Shown: positions 1 through 5,896 of the stretch, in pieces
Layout: each line of letters starts with the position of its first letter
Numbering within the stretch: the first letter of the stretch is position 1
Assembly (NCBI GenBank): GCA_900547595.1
Contig: URHE01000067.1
Span: 1 to 10,121, forward strand
Origin: an uncultured Desulfovibrio sp.
GTDB lineage: Bacteria; Desulfobacterota; Desulfovibrionia; Desulfovibrionales; Desulfovibrionaceae
DNA: 10,121 nucleotides
Direction: 5' to 3'
Notes under the pieces: model-generated
What the model saw: the letters and a program-made list of their open reading frames with translations, nothing else
What the model was told of the DNA's origin: nothing
Databases searched by the model: none
Translations under genes and position numbers: made by a program

Positions 1-34
1 AGACGCCGCCGCCCCCGCCAAGGCCGGGCCGCGC

Positions 35-895
35 ATGCCGGCGGGCATCAGCCCGCGCCCGCTCCTGGCGGGCAATCCCTATCTGCCGCAGGTGGCCACT
101 GTGGCGGAGATCATCCAGGAAACGCGGAATATCCGCACTCTGCGCGTGGTGCTTGACGATGCCGAGGCCATGCAAAACTTCACCTTCGAGCCGGGACAGG
201 TGGGCCAGCTCTCGGTATTCGGCGCGGGCGAGGCGACCTTTGTCATCAATTCGCCGCCGTCCCTGAAGGACTGGCTCCAGTTTTCCGTCATGGCGGCGGG
301 CGAGGTCACGGACGCCATCCACCGCCTTTCGCCCGGCGACAAGGTGGGCGTGCGCGCACCCCTGGGGAATTTCTTTCCCTGGCGGGAGTGGAAGGGGAAG
401 AACGTCTTTTTCATCGGCGGCGGCATCGGCATGGCGCCCATCCGCACCATCATGCTCCACCTGCTGGAGCGCAAGGCCGACTATGGCAAAATCAGCCTGC
501 TCTACGGCGCGCGCAGTCCGCAGGACATGGCCTACAGCTACGAGCTGGACGACTGGAAGCGGAACCCCGATCTGGACTGCACGCTCTGCATCGACAATCC
601 CTGCGAGGACTGGCCGCACAGGGTGGGCCTGATCCCCAAGGTGCTGGAGGAGCTTTCCCCCTCGCCGGAGAATACCGTGGCCGTGCTCTGCGGGCCGCCC
701 ATCATGATCAAATTCACGCTCCAGGCGCTGGAAAAGCTCGGCTTTGCGCCGGAAAACATCGTGACCACGCTGGAAAAGCGCATGAAATGCGGCATCGGCA
801 TCTGCGGGCGCTGCAATATCGGCAGCCATTACGTCTGTGTGGACGGCCCGGTATTCACCCTGAAGGAATTGCAGGCCCTGCCGTCGGATATGTGA
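35..895 (+). CDS. FAD/NAD(P)-binding electron-transfer subunit (hydrogenase gamma / AsrB / PyrK-like)
   Basis: This is probably a flavoprotein subunit that passes electrons between NAD(P)H and an iron-sulfur partner in a cytoplasmic complex such as a sulfhydrogenase, an anaerobic sulfite reductase or a heterodisulfide-reductase-linked complex. Residues about 15-115 form the ferredoxin-reductase-like FAD domain (FEPGQVGQLS at 51-60, FVINSPP at 69-75). The NAD(P) domain follows with GGGIGMAP at 128-135 and CGPP at 219-222. A C-terminal cysteine set (C252, C257, C260, C268) matches the [2Fe-2S] site of this family. The exact complex cannot be named because its partner genes lie to the left of the window. 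The start is uncertain: no clear Shine-Dalgarno precedes the ATG at 35, and the frame stays open to base 2 (Asp-Ala-Ala-Ala-Pro...), so the gene may begin outside the window. A terminator follows, so this looks like the last gene of its operon. Confidence 0.85.
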   Translation: MPAGISPRPLLAGNPYLPQVATVAEIIQETRNIRTLRVVLDDAEAMQNFTFEPGQVGQLSVFGAGEATFVINSPPSLKDWLQFSVMAAGEVTDAIHRLSPGDKVGVRAPLGNFFPWREWKGKNVFFIGGGIGMAPIRTIMLHLLERKADYGKISLLYGARSPQDMAYSYELDDWKRNPDLDCTLCIDNPCEDWPHRVGLIPKVLEELSPSPENTVAVLCGPPIMIKFTLQALEKLGFAPENIVTTLEKRMKCGIGICGRCNIGSHYVCVDGPVFTLKELQALPSDM

Positions 896-932
896 TATGT
901 AACGGCCCCGGAGCGCCGGGCGCGTTGTTTGC

Positions 933-970
933 AGGCCGGTTTTGCGGAAAACCCGCGAAACCGGCCTTTT
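933..970 (+). terminator. Intrinsic terminator after the FAD/NAD(P) subunit gene
   Basis: A 15-nt arm (933-947) pairs with 953-967 across a 5-nt loop, with a single G-T wobble, and is followed by a short T run (967-970). It begins 37 nt after the stop codon at 895. It separates that operon from the sigma-54 promoter downstream. Confidence 0.8.
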
Positions 971-1021
971 CACGTTCCGGGACGCCTGCCGCCCGCGTGG
1001 CGGCGCCGGGGAGGTCTCTTC

Positions 1022-1038
1022 TGGCACCGGACTTGCAT
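1022..1038 (+). promoter_or_regulatory. Sigma-54 (RpoN) -24/-12 promoter
   Basis: The sequence TGGCAC (1022-1027), five bases, then TTGCA (1033-1037) matches the RpoN consensus TGGCACG-N4-TTGCW except for the base after TGGCAC. The invariant GG (1023-1024) and GC (1035-1036) are exactly 10 nt apart, as required. Transcription should start near 1048, giving a leader of about 70 nt before the small gene at 1118. An inverted repeat ATATG/CATAT (1037-1041, 1048-1052) overlaps the -12 and start region. Such promoters need an enhancer-binding activator; no activator gene is in the window and no activator site was recognised upstream. Confidence 0.75.
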
Positions 1039-1103
1039 ATGTGTGGGCATATCCGCGCATGCGGCAATTTTGACGCCCTCCGCCGCCCGGCGGTTTTTGG
1101 ACC

Positions 1104-1110
1104 AAAGGAG
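1104..1110 (+). promoter_or_regulatory. Ribosome binding site that decides the small-gene start
   Basis: AAAGGAG ends one base before an ATG at 1112 and seven bases before the in-frame ATG at 1118. Only the second spacing is suitable for initiation, so 1118 is the preferred start. Confidence 0.75.
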
Positions 1111-1117
1111 AATGACC

Positions 1118-1366
1118 ATGGAAATTTCCGGCATCCGTTCCGCGTTTCCCTTCGCCTTCCCCACGCCTGAAAAGGACGGCGGCGACGCCGCGCCCGCCGC
1201 GATGCAGGACATGGTCGACATCCACGCGCCCAGCCTGCTGGCCGATGACGAGGTGGACGGCGTGCTGGACGACACCCTCGCCATGATCGCGCAGGACAAT
1301 GTGGCCGCGCTTTCCGTGCATGGCGGCCTGTCCGAAAGCCGCGTCTTTGCCCTGCTCGGCATGTAG
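1118..1366 (+). CDS. Small acidic protein of unknown function under sigma-54 control
   Basis: This 82-aa protein (MEISGIRSAF...) was not assigned to a family. The N-terminal third is rich in Pro, Ala and Phe and looks disordered. Residues about 40-82 form a probable helical, acidic part (LADDEVDGVLDDTLAMIA at 41-58) ending in a Leu/Val/Ser-rich tail (NVAALSVHGGLSESRVFALL at 61-80). There is no signal peptide, no transmembrane segment and no cysteine. Support for a real gene comes from a strong ribosome binding site, a near-consensus RpoN promoter about 80 nt upstream, codon use like its neighbours and a following terminator. The frame stays open upstream to 929, but that part has no ribosome site and overlaps the preceding terminator. 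A motility, nitrogen or stress role would fit sigma-54 control but is speculation. An alternative start is the ATG at 1112 (84 aa). Confidence 0.75.
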   Translation: MEISGIRSAFPFAFPTPEKDGGDAAPAAMQDMVDIHAPSLLADDEVDGVLDDTLAMIAQDNVAALSVHGGLSESRVFALLGM

Positions 1367-1427
1367 CGCCGTTTCCCGCCTCCGGGGCGCCGGGCATTTG
1401 ACAGCGTCACCGGCGAAAGAGTATCAG

Positions 1428-1474
1428 AATGCCGGATCGTTCCGTCGCGGTGGCGGGGCGGCCGGCATTTTTTT
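1428..1474 (+). terminator. Intrinsic terminator between the small gene and tyrS
   Basis: AATGCCGG (1428-1435) pairs perfectly with CCGGCATT (1462-1469). The 26-nt GC-rich loop can fold further, and seven T residues follow (1468-1474). It ends the sigma-54 transcript about 60 nt after the small gene's stop and isolates tyrS. A second inverted repeat, CGCCGG/CCGGCG (1388-1393, 1410-1415), lies upstream but has no T run. Confidence 0.8.
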
Positions 1475-1559
1475 CCGCCCTTTGCGGCGCGGGCCCTCCT
1501 GCGGGGCCTGGCGCGGCAGAGGGCTTCCGGTTCACGTCAAGACTCCGGCAGGAACGACA

Positions 1560-2756
1560 ATGACGGACATTGACCGCCAGATGGCGCTCATCCGGCGCGG
1601 CGCCGCGGAAATCATCGACGCGGACGAGCTGCGCGCCAAACTCGGCGCGGGCCGCCCCCTGCGCGTCAAGGTGGGCTTTGACCCCACGGCGCCCAACCTG
1701 CATCTCGGCCATACGGTGGTCATGCACAAGATGCGCCACTTTCAGGAACTGGGGCACACGGTCGTCTTTCTCATCGGCGACTTCACCGGGCGCATCGGCG
1801 ACCCCACGGGCCGCAGCGAAACGCGGCCCCCGCTCACGGAAGAGCAGGTGCTCGCCAATGCCGAGACCTACAAGAGCCAGGTATTCAAGATACTGGACCC
1901 GGAAAAGACCGTGGTGGAATTCAATTCCCGCTGGCTCGGCGGCATGAACGCGGCGGACTTCATCCGCCTTGCCGCCAATACCACCGTGGCCCGCATGCTG
2001 GAGCGCGACGACTTTGAAAAGCGCTTCCGCGAGCAGCGGCCCATCTCCATCCACGAATTTCTCTATCCGCTCTGCCAGGGCTATGACTCGGTGGCGCTCA
2101 GGGCGGATGTGGAAATGGGCGGCACGGACCAGAAATTCAACCTGCTCATGGGGCGCAACCTTCAGGGCCATTACGGGCAGGCGGGCCAGACCATCATCAC
2201 CATGCCGCTGCTGGAAGGCACGGACGGCGTGCGCAAGATGTCCAAGTCCTACGGCAACTATGTGGGCATCAGCGAGGCGCCGGAGCAGATGTTCGGCAAG
2301 CTCATGGCCATTTCCGACGAGCTCATGTGGCGGTATTACGAGCTGCTTTCGGCCCGGAGCCTGGAGGAGATCGCCGGGCTGCGCGCCCGGGTGGAGGACG
2401 GAAGCCTGCACCCCAAGGCGGCCAAGGAAGACCTTGCCGCCGAAATGGTGGCCCGCTACCACGGCGAGGACGCGGCAAAAGGCGCCCGGCAGGGCTTCAA
2501 CGCCGTGTTTGCCGGCGGCTCCTTCCCGGAGGACGCGCCCGTCCACGCCTGCGACGCGGGGGAGGCCAGCGCGCCCGTTGCCGTGCTCGAGGCCGCGGGC
2601 CTGGTCAAAAGCCGCGCCGAGGCCAAGCGCCTGGTGAAGGAAGGGGCGCTGAGCATCAACGGCGAACGCTGCGGCGACGCCGCCGCGCCGCTGGCCCCCG
2701 GCAGGTACGAGATCCGGCTCGGCAAGAAACGCTTTCTCAGACTCACGGTGCGCTGA
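1560..2756 (+). CDS. tyrS: Tyrosyl-tRNA synthetase
   Basis: This cytoplasmic class I aminoacyl-tRNA synthetase activates tyrosine with ATP and charges tRNA-Tyr. The protein is 398 aa, the usual length for the bacterial TyrS group with a compact C-terminus. The HIGH-type motif is HLGHT at 48-52 and the KMSKS loop is at 226-230. Conserved tyrosine-pocket segments are visible (YPLCQGYDS at 169-177, GGTDQKFN at 187-194). The C-terminal S4-like RNA-binding domain spans about 335-398 (AGLVKSRAEAKRLVKEGALS at 346-365). The ATG at 1560 follows AGGA at 1550-1553 with good spacing, and the family N-terminus begins there; the frame is open further upstream only by chance and would run through the terminator. 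The downstream gene starts 83 nt later on the same strand, so co-transcription is possible. Confidence 0.96.
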   Translation: MTDIDRQMALIRRGAAEIIDADELRAKLGAGRPLRVKVGFDPTAPNLHLGHTVVMHKMRHFQELGHTVVFLIGDFTGRIGDPTGRSETRPPLTEEQVLANAETYKSQVFKILDPEKTVVEFNSRWLGGMNAADFIRLAANTTVARMLERDDFEKRFREQRPISIHEFLYPLCQGYDSVALRADVEMGGTDQKFNLLMGRNLQGHYGQAGQTIITMPLLEGTDGVRKMSKSYGNYVGISEAPEQMFGKLMAISDELMWRYYELLSARSLEEIAGLRARVEDGSLHPKAAKEDLAAEMVARYHGEDAAKGARQGFNAVFAGGSFPEDAPVHACDAGEASAPVAVLEAAGLVKSRAEAKRLVKEGALSINGERCGDAAAPLAPGRYEIRLGKKRFLRLTVR

Positions 2757-2839
2757 CGGTCATGGGGCCGCATGCCGGCCCGTGCCGATGGCGGCATCTC
2801 GCGTCTGCTCGCAAACGCGGACACCAGGCGGAGGACAGG

Positions 2840-4102
2840 ATGCACAAGCTCTATGTGGCCATGGTCGGTCTGCCGGGGAGGGGAAAATCCACCATGGCGC
2901 GCCGCATTCGCGACGGGCTTCTGGCGGAGGGCATCGCGGCCAGGATTTTCAATAACGGCGACGTGCGCCGCCAGCTTCTGGGCTCGGAATCCACGGAGCC
3001 GGATTTCTACAATCCGGACAACAGCTTCGGCCGTCAGGCGCGGGAACTCATCTGCCGCCGCAATCTGGAAGAGGCGCAGACCTGGATGGCCGGGGAGGGC
3101 GAGGTGGCCATCCTTGACGCCACCAACGCCAGCCGCGCCCGGCGCCAGTTCATCGAGGCCACGCTGAAGGATCATCCCGTCCTCTTTCTGGAGTGCGTCA
3201 ACGAGGACCCGCTCCTGCTCAACGCCTGCATCCGCCGCAAGGCCGATCTGCCCGAATACGCGGCCTACAGCAGGGAAGAGGCGCTGGCGAGCTTCATGAA
3301 GCGCATCGAGTACTACGAGACCATCTACGATCCGCTCTCGGACGAGCAGTACTGGATGTGCGTGGATTCCACGGCCAACCGCGTCCTGGCCGAACACCCG
3401 TGCGAGAGTTCGCCCTTTTACGCGGCCATCCGCGAAATCGTGGTCAGCGTGTGGACGCCGTGCCTCTACCTCGCCCGCCACGGCCAGACCGAGTTCAACG
3501 TTCAGGGGCGCATCGGCGGCGACCCGCCGCTCACTGCCAGGGGGCGCGCCCAGGCGCTGGCGCTGGCGCGGCACATGGAGGGCAAGCCCATCGACTGGGT
3601 GTTCACCTCCACGCGCATGCGCGCGCACGAAACCGCGGCGCCGCTGCTGGAACGGCACCCCGAGGCCCACGTCATGGCCCTGCGGGAATTTGACGAAATC
3701 TGGGCGGGCGACTGCGAAAACATGCTCTATTCCGAGATCCGCGAGAAAATGCCCGAGGTCACGGCGGCCCGCAACGCGGACAAATACAGCTACGCCTATC
3801 CCAACGGCGAAAGTTACGCCATCCTGCGCGAGCGCGTGCAGCGCGGCCTCAGGCGGGCGCTCTTTCTCGCGGGCGACCAGCCGCTGCTCATCCTCGGCCA
3901 CCAGGCCATCAACCGCGTCCTCATCTCGCTCTTTCTGCGCCAGCGCACCGAGGATGTGCCCTATATCCACATCCCGCAGAACCAGTATTTCCACATCGCG
4001 CTCACGCCGCACCGCAAGCTCTTTGAGCGCGTTCCCTATGAGGGCATCGGCGCGCCCGCGGACAAGGACACCGCCCTCAAGGACCCGCAGATCTACGCCT
4101 GA
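2840..4102 (+). CDS. 6-phosphofructo-2-kinase / fructose-2,6-bisphosphatase-like two-domain protein
   Basis: The 420-aa protein has the architecture of the eukaryotic enzyme that makes and degrades fructose 2,6-bisphosphate. The N-terminal kinase domain has a P-loop GLPGRGKST (10-18), NNGDVRR (38-44), the Walker-B-like ILDATN (91-96) and MKRIEYYE (153-160). The C-terminal histidine-phosphatase domain has RHGQTEFN (213-220; phospho-accepting H214), EIWAG (286-290; E286 as acid), YPNGESY (320-326) and LGHQAINR (352-359; second catalytic H354). Both active sites therefore look intact. The start at 2840 has GGAGGA at 2830-2835. It follows tyrS on the same strand and ends just before the AT-rich island. 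Family membership is clear; the substrate is inference, because fructose 2,6-bisphosphate signalling is established in eukaryotes and not in most bacteria. It might instead act on another sugar phosphate or nucleotide. Confidence 0.88.
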   Translation: MHKLYVAMVGLPGRGKSTMARRIRDGLLAEGIAARIFNNGDVRRQLLGSESTEPDFYNPDNSFGRQARELICRRNLEEAQTWMAGEGEVAILDATNASRARRQFIEATLKDHPVLFLECVNEDPLLLNACIRRKADLPEYAAYSREEALASFMKRIEYYETIYDPLSDEQYWMCVDSTANRVLAEHPCESSPFYAAIREIVVSVWTPCLYLARHGQTEFNVQGRIGGDPPLTARGRAQALALARHMEGKPIDWVFTSTRMRAHETAAPLLERHPEAHVMALREFDEIWAGDCENMLYSEIREKMPEVTAARNADKYSYAYPNGESYAILRERVQRGLRRALFLAGDQPLLILGHQAINRVLISLFLRQRTEDVPYIHIPQNQYFHIALTPHRKLFERVPYEGIGAPADKDTALKDPQIYA

Positions 4103-4311
4103 GCGCCGGCGGGCGGACTTCCGCACCATCGCGGCATCCGATGTCTGTGTAATCCGACTTCCTTGATGCATCATGGGAAAAAGCGTGTTTCTAGCATTTG
4201 CATCGCTGCCATTGTCACTTTTATATTTAATAAATTCTGAATTTAGAAACGGACTGGGCGATTCATAAATCTTTAAGTCAGAAGGTCTTGGATATTTTAA
4301 AATTATTATAA
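4103..4311. other. Intergenic stretch crossing the left island boundary
   Basis: The first part (4103-4143) is GC-rich and holds one copy of the flanking repeat. After about 4144 the sequence becomes AT-rich. I see no supported gene here. It contains a perfect 10-bp palindrome TGATGCATCA (4164-4173) and an inverted repeat TAAATTC-T-GAATTTA (4231-4245). No hairpin with a proper T run was found for either of the convergent genes, so the end of transcription here is unexplained. Confidence 0.5.
4130..4143 (+). repeat. Left flanking direct repeat of the AT-rich island
   Basis: CGCGGCATCCgATG matches 5868-5881 (CGCGGCATCCtATG) at 13 of 14 positions, with the first ten identical. It lies where composition changes from GC-rich to AT-rich. 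It could be an insertion-site duplication or recombination remnant, but a repeat this short could arise by chance. Confidence 0.5.
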
Positions 4312-4322
4312 TCAATAATTTT
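4299..4322. repeat. AT-only inverted repeat over the glycosylase stop codon
   Basis: AAAATTATT (4299-4307) and AATAATTTT (4314-4322) form a perfect 9-bp stem with a 6-nt loop that spans the TGA stop at 4312-4314. On the minus strand no T run follows it, so it is not a typical intrinsic terminator. It may protect the transcript end, or be chance in AT-rich DNA. Confidence 0.4.
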
Positions 4323-5085
4323 CATGTATTATTCTTTTACATACATTTGATAATTCGCATAAATGGCATTGTGGATTTTTGGGGCGACAGATATTTTTCC
4401 CAATATCCCAAAGAGCATAATCAATTATACCTGGATATTCCGGATTTATTTCGCGTGCCATATATATTATCAATTCATTAATTTTATTTAGATCTGGTTG
4501 CAGAGTCTTTGATGGTATTAATCCTAATCTGCTCATGGTGCGCCGCACATGGACATCTGGAGACACGTCAATGGAGCAATAATCAGAATACTCTATTCCA
4601 TACTGGCGCTTGAGAATATTTGCAGCCATTGTGGCAATTTTTATACCGCATCCATTAAACTGTAAAAAATGATAAACTACAGATGCGCTTGAAGGTTTTG
4701 AACTCCAGATATTAGAGGCATTTCCCCCATATGTTTCTTTTATGCGCTTTATGCCTTGAAAAAATATTTTCCCCATTTCATTTGTTAATCTATGAAGTTT
4801 ATGTTCCTGAAATATATCTATATAATATGTTTCATTGTATGATGAAAGTTCCGTTATTTCGAAAGTTCCTAATAACTGTTTAATTTTATAGGGAATTTCC
4901 CATGCTTTTTCTGCCTTGATCTGTCTATCCATTAAGCATGCCAATACATAAGCATGTGAATACTCTTGTATATTGTCAAGGAATTTGTTGATTTCTTCGT
5001 TGCTGGAGAAGTGTACTTTATATTTTTCTGGATTGGCAGATTTTACTTTACCCAATTCCAGAAGCTTTCTTTTGATGGCGTTCAT
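4312..5085 (-). CDS. Endonuclease III-like (HhH-GPD) DNA glycosylase with iron-sulfur loop
   Basis: This 257-aa protein is a divergent member of the endonuclease III/HhH-GPD superfamily, which removes damaged or modified bases and can nick abasic sites. The Gln-containing segment MDRQIKA (52-58) fits the first helix of the fold. The helix-hairpin-helix is FLQFNGCGIKIATMAANIL (140-158), with K149 at the catalytic-lysine position. PDVHVRRTMSRLGL (176-189) gives D177 at the catalytic-aspartate position. The cysteines C233, C240, C243 and C249 have the C-x6-C-x2-C-x5-C spacing of the [4Fe-4S] loop. An N-terminal segment of about 40 residues and longer spacing between K149 and D177 set it apart from the housekeeping enzyme. 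The start lies two bases after the upstream gene's stop with no Shine-Dalgarno visible, so translation is probably coupled. The base it recognises is unknown. A housekeeping repair role is less likely given its AT-rich, island-like setting. Confidence 0.82.
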   Translation of the reverse strand: MNAIKRKLLELGKVKSANPEKYKVHFSSNEEINKFLDNIQEYSHAYVLACLMDRQIKAEKAWEIPYKIKQLLGTFEITELSSYNETYYIDIFQEHKLHRLTNEMGKIFFQGIKRIKETYGGNASNIWSSKPSSASVVYHFLQFNGCGIKIATMAANILKRQYGIEYSDYCSIDVSPDVHVRRTMSRLGLIPSKTLQPDLNKINELIIYMAREINPEYPGIIDYALWDIGKNICRPKNPQCHLCELSNVCKRIIHENY

Positions 5086-5087
5086 AG

Positions 5088-5819
5088 TCAGTTGAATAAT
5101 TTAGCTGCGATGTGGCTTGATAACAAATTTATATCTCTATTATATATGTTATACATATCCTCAAGAAGTATTTCTTCACCGCTTGGCAATACTAGCCTCC
5201 CCGACATATCAAAAATACATAATACTTTATTGATAGAAATATTTTCAAGGAAAAATAATTTATATAGGAAAAATGAATCGTTATCATCTTTTATATTGTC
5301 AAGTAATTTTTTATATGAGGGAAATTGTAAGAATTTATCTCGCCGTATTCCATTATCATATCCGCTACTGTCACAATAACCCATAAACATTTTTAGCTTA
5401 AATAAAGAAAAAATATATAATTTAAATAACGTTGCTATGACACCACACGCAATAACAGAACCATCTGCCTGTGGAAGTTTCGCTACGCTTTTTAATTGAG
5501 CGAGGGATGAGATTTGCTCAACAATCTCTTTTGGATTATTACAATGCAAATATTCGTTTACAATATCCAAGCGTTCAATGTATTTTGAGTTGTCCCATAT
5601 ATGGAGGGATTGCGCCTGAAGATTAAAATCAAAATGATGAATTCGTGATGGTGAATATACAGAAAGACAATCGTACTGTCCACCACCGGGGTGTGTCTCC
5701 CATATGCGGAAATCATATGTCGCGTGATAACGGCGCATAAGTTGATATATCAGTTCCCATGAAATCGCCGAAGCTATTTGCTCCCTGTACCCATGATACT
5801 CATCGTCTGATTGCATCAT
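5088..5819 (-). CDS. Accessory protein with ETHPGGGQYDC motif (possible TY-Chap2-like putative chaperone)
   Basis: The 243-aa protein is the first gene of the island cassette. Residues 12-35 look like a helix (SAISWELIYQLMRRYHATYD at 17-36). The distinctive ETHPGGGQYDCLSVY (41-55) follows, then IHHFDFNLQAQSLHIW (60-75), a helical hydrophobic stretch (121-147) and GYCDSSGYDNGIRRDKFLQF (147-166). These motifs resemble, from memory, the TY-Chap2 group of putative peptide-binding chaperones described in bacterial conflict systems; I cannot confirm that here. No catalytic triad, P-loop or signal peptide is visible. The 121-147 stretch contains several Lys and is more likely a buried or amphipathic helix than a membrane span. 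AGGGG (complement of 5824-5828) precedes tandem ATG codons. Its close coupling to the glycosylase gene suggests that the two products work together. Confidence 0.75.
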   Translation of the reverse strand: MMQSDDEYHGYREQIASAISWELIYQLMRRYHATYDFRIWETHPGGGQYDCLSVYSPSRIHHFDFNLQAQSLHIWDNSKYIERLDIVNEYLHCNNPKEIVEQISSLAQLKSVAKLPQADGSVIACGVIATLFKLYIFSLFKLKMFMGYCDSSGYDNGIRRDKFLQFPSYKKLLDNIKDDNDSFFLYKLFFLENISINKVLCIFDMSGRLVLPSGEEILLEDMYNIYNRDINLLSSHIAAKLFN

Positions 5820-5839
5820 CTAGCCCCTGTTCGTGATAA

Positions 5840-5864
5840 GACTGCGCTGCAAGGGCATGCAGTC
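5840..5864. promoter_or_regulatory. Inverted repeat upstream of the island cassette
   Basis: GACTGC (5840-5845) and GCAGTC (5859-5864) form an inverted repeat, with an alternative inner stem CTGCA/TGCAG on nearly the same bases. It lies 20-45 nt upstream of the first cassette gene's start. On the minus strand a TTGACT hexamer overlaps it, but the nearest -10-like TCTTAT is 19 nt away, so the promoter match is weak. It could be an operator or a leader hairpin. Confidence 0.35.
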
Positions 5865-5867
5865 AAC

Positions 5868-5881
5868 CGCGGCATCCTATG
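5868..5881 (+). repeat. Right flanking direct repeat of the AT-rich island
   Basis: CGCGGCATCCtATG is the partner of 4130-4143. It lies between the start of the island cassette (5819) and the stop of the diguanylate cyclase gene (5897), at the return to GC-rich sequence. Confidence 0.5.
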
Positions 5882-5896
5882 GGTTCAAGCGGCGCT

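Larger units (their letters stand above)
4144..5867. mobile_element. Putative horizontally acquired AT-rich island
   Basis: Base composition switches abruptly from GC-rich to AT-rich and back. At 5401-5460 only 15 of 60 bases are G/C, against 41 of 60 at 6181-6240. The block sits between convergent genes of normal composition and is bracketed by the short direct repeats at 4130 and 5868. It carries two overlapping-scale minus-strand genes and no integrase or transposase, so it appears to be a cargo-only insertion. Joining the two repeats would leave the flanking genes about 56 nt apart, a natural spacing for convergent genes. Confidence 0.65.

Noticed and set aside
1118..1366. The small gene as a YjfB-type putative motility protein
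   Set aside because: Length and Leu/Ala-rich helices are loosely similar, but the motif order does not match, so no family was assigned.
1407..2546. Long minus-strand open frame opposite tyrS
   Set aside because: It is antisense to a certain housekeeping gene, has no ribosome site or family resemblance, and long shadow frames are expected in GC-rich DNA.
2765..2781. Perfect GGGCCG/CGGCCC hairpin after tyrS
   Set aside because: The 6-bp stem has no following T run, so it is not supported as an intrinsic terminator. GC-rich hairpins are common here.
2456..4315. A 619-codon minus-strand frame opposite the PFK-2-like gene, reaching into the island
   Set aside because: It starts at a TTG without ribosome site, mixes two base compositions, and opposes a gene with intact catalytic motifs.
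4966..5379. A + strand open frame of 137 codons inside the AT-rich island
   Set aside because: It lies antisense across the junction of the two coupled minus-strand genes, one of which has the endonuclease III signature.
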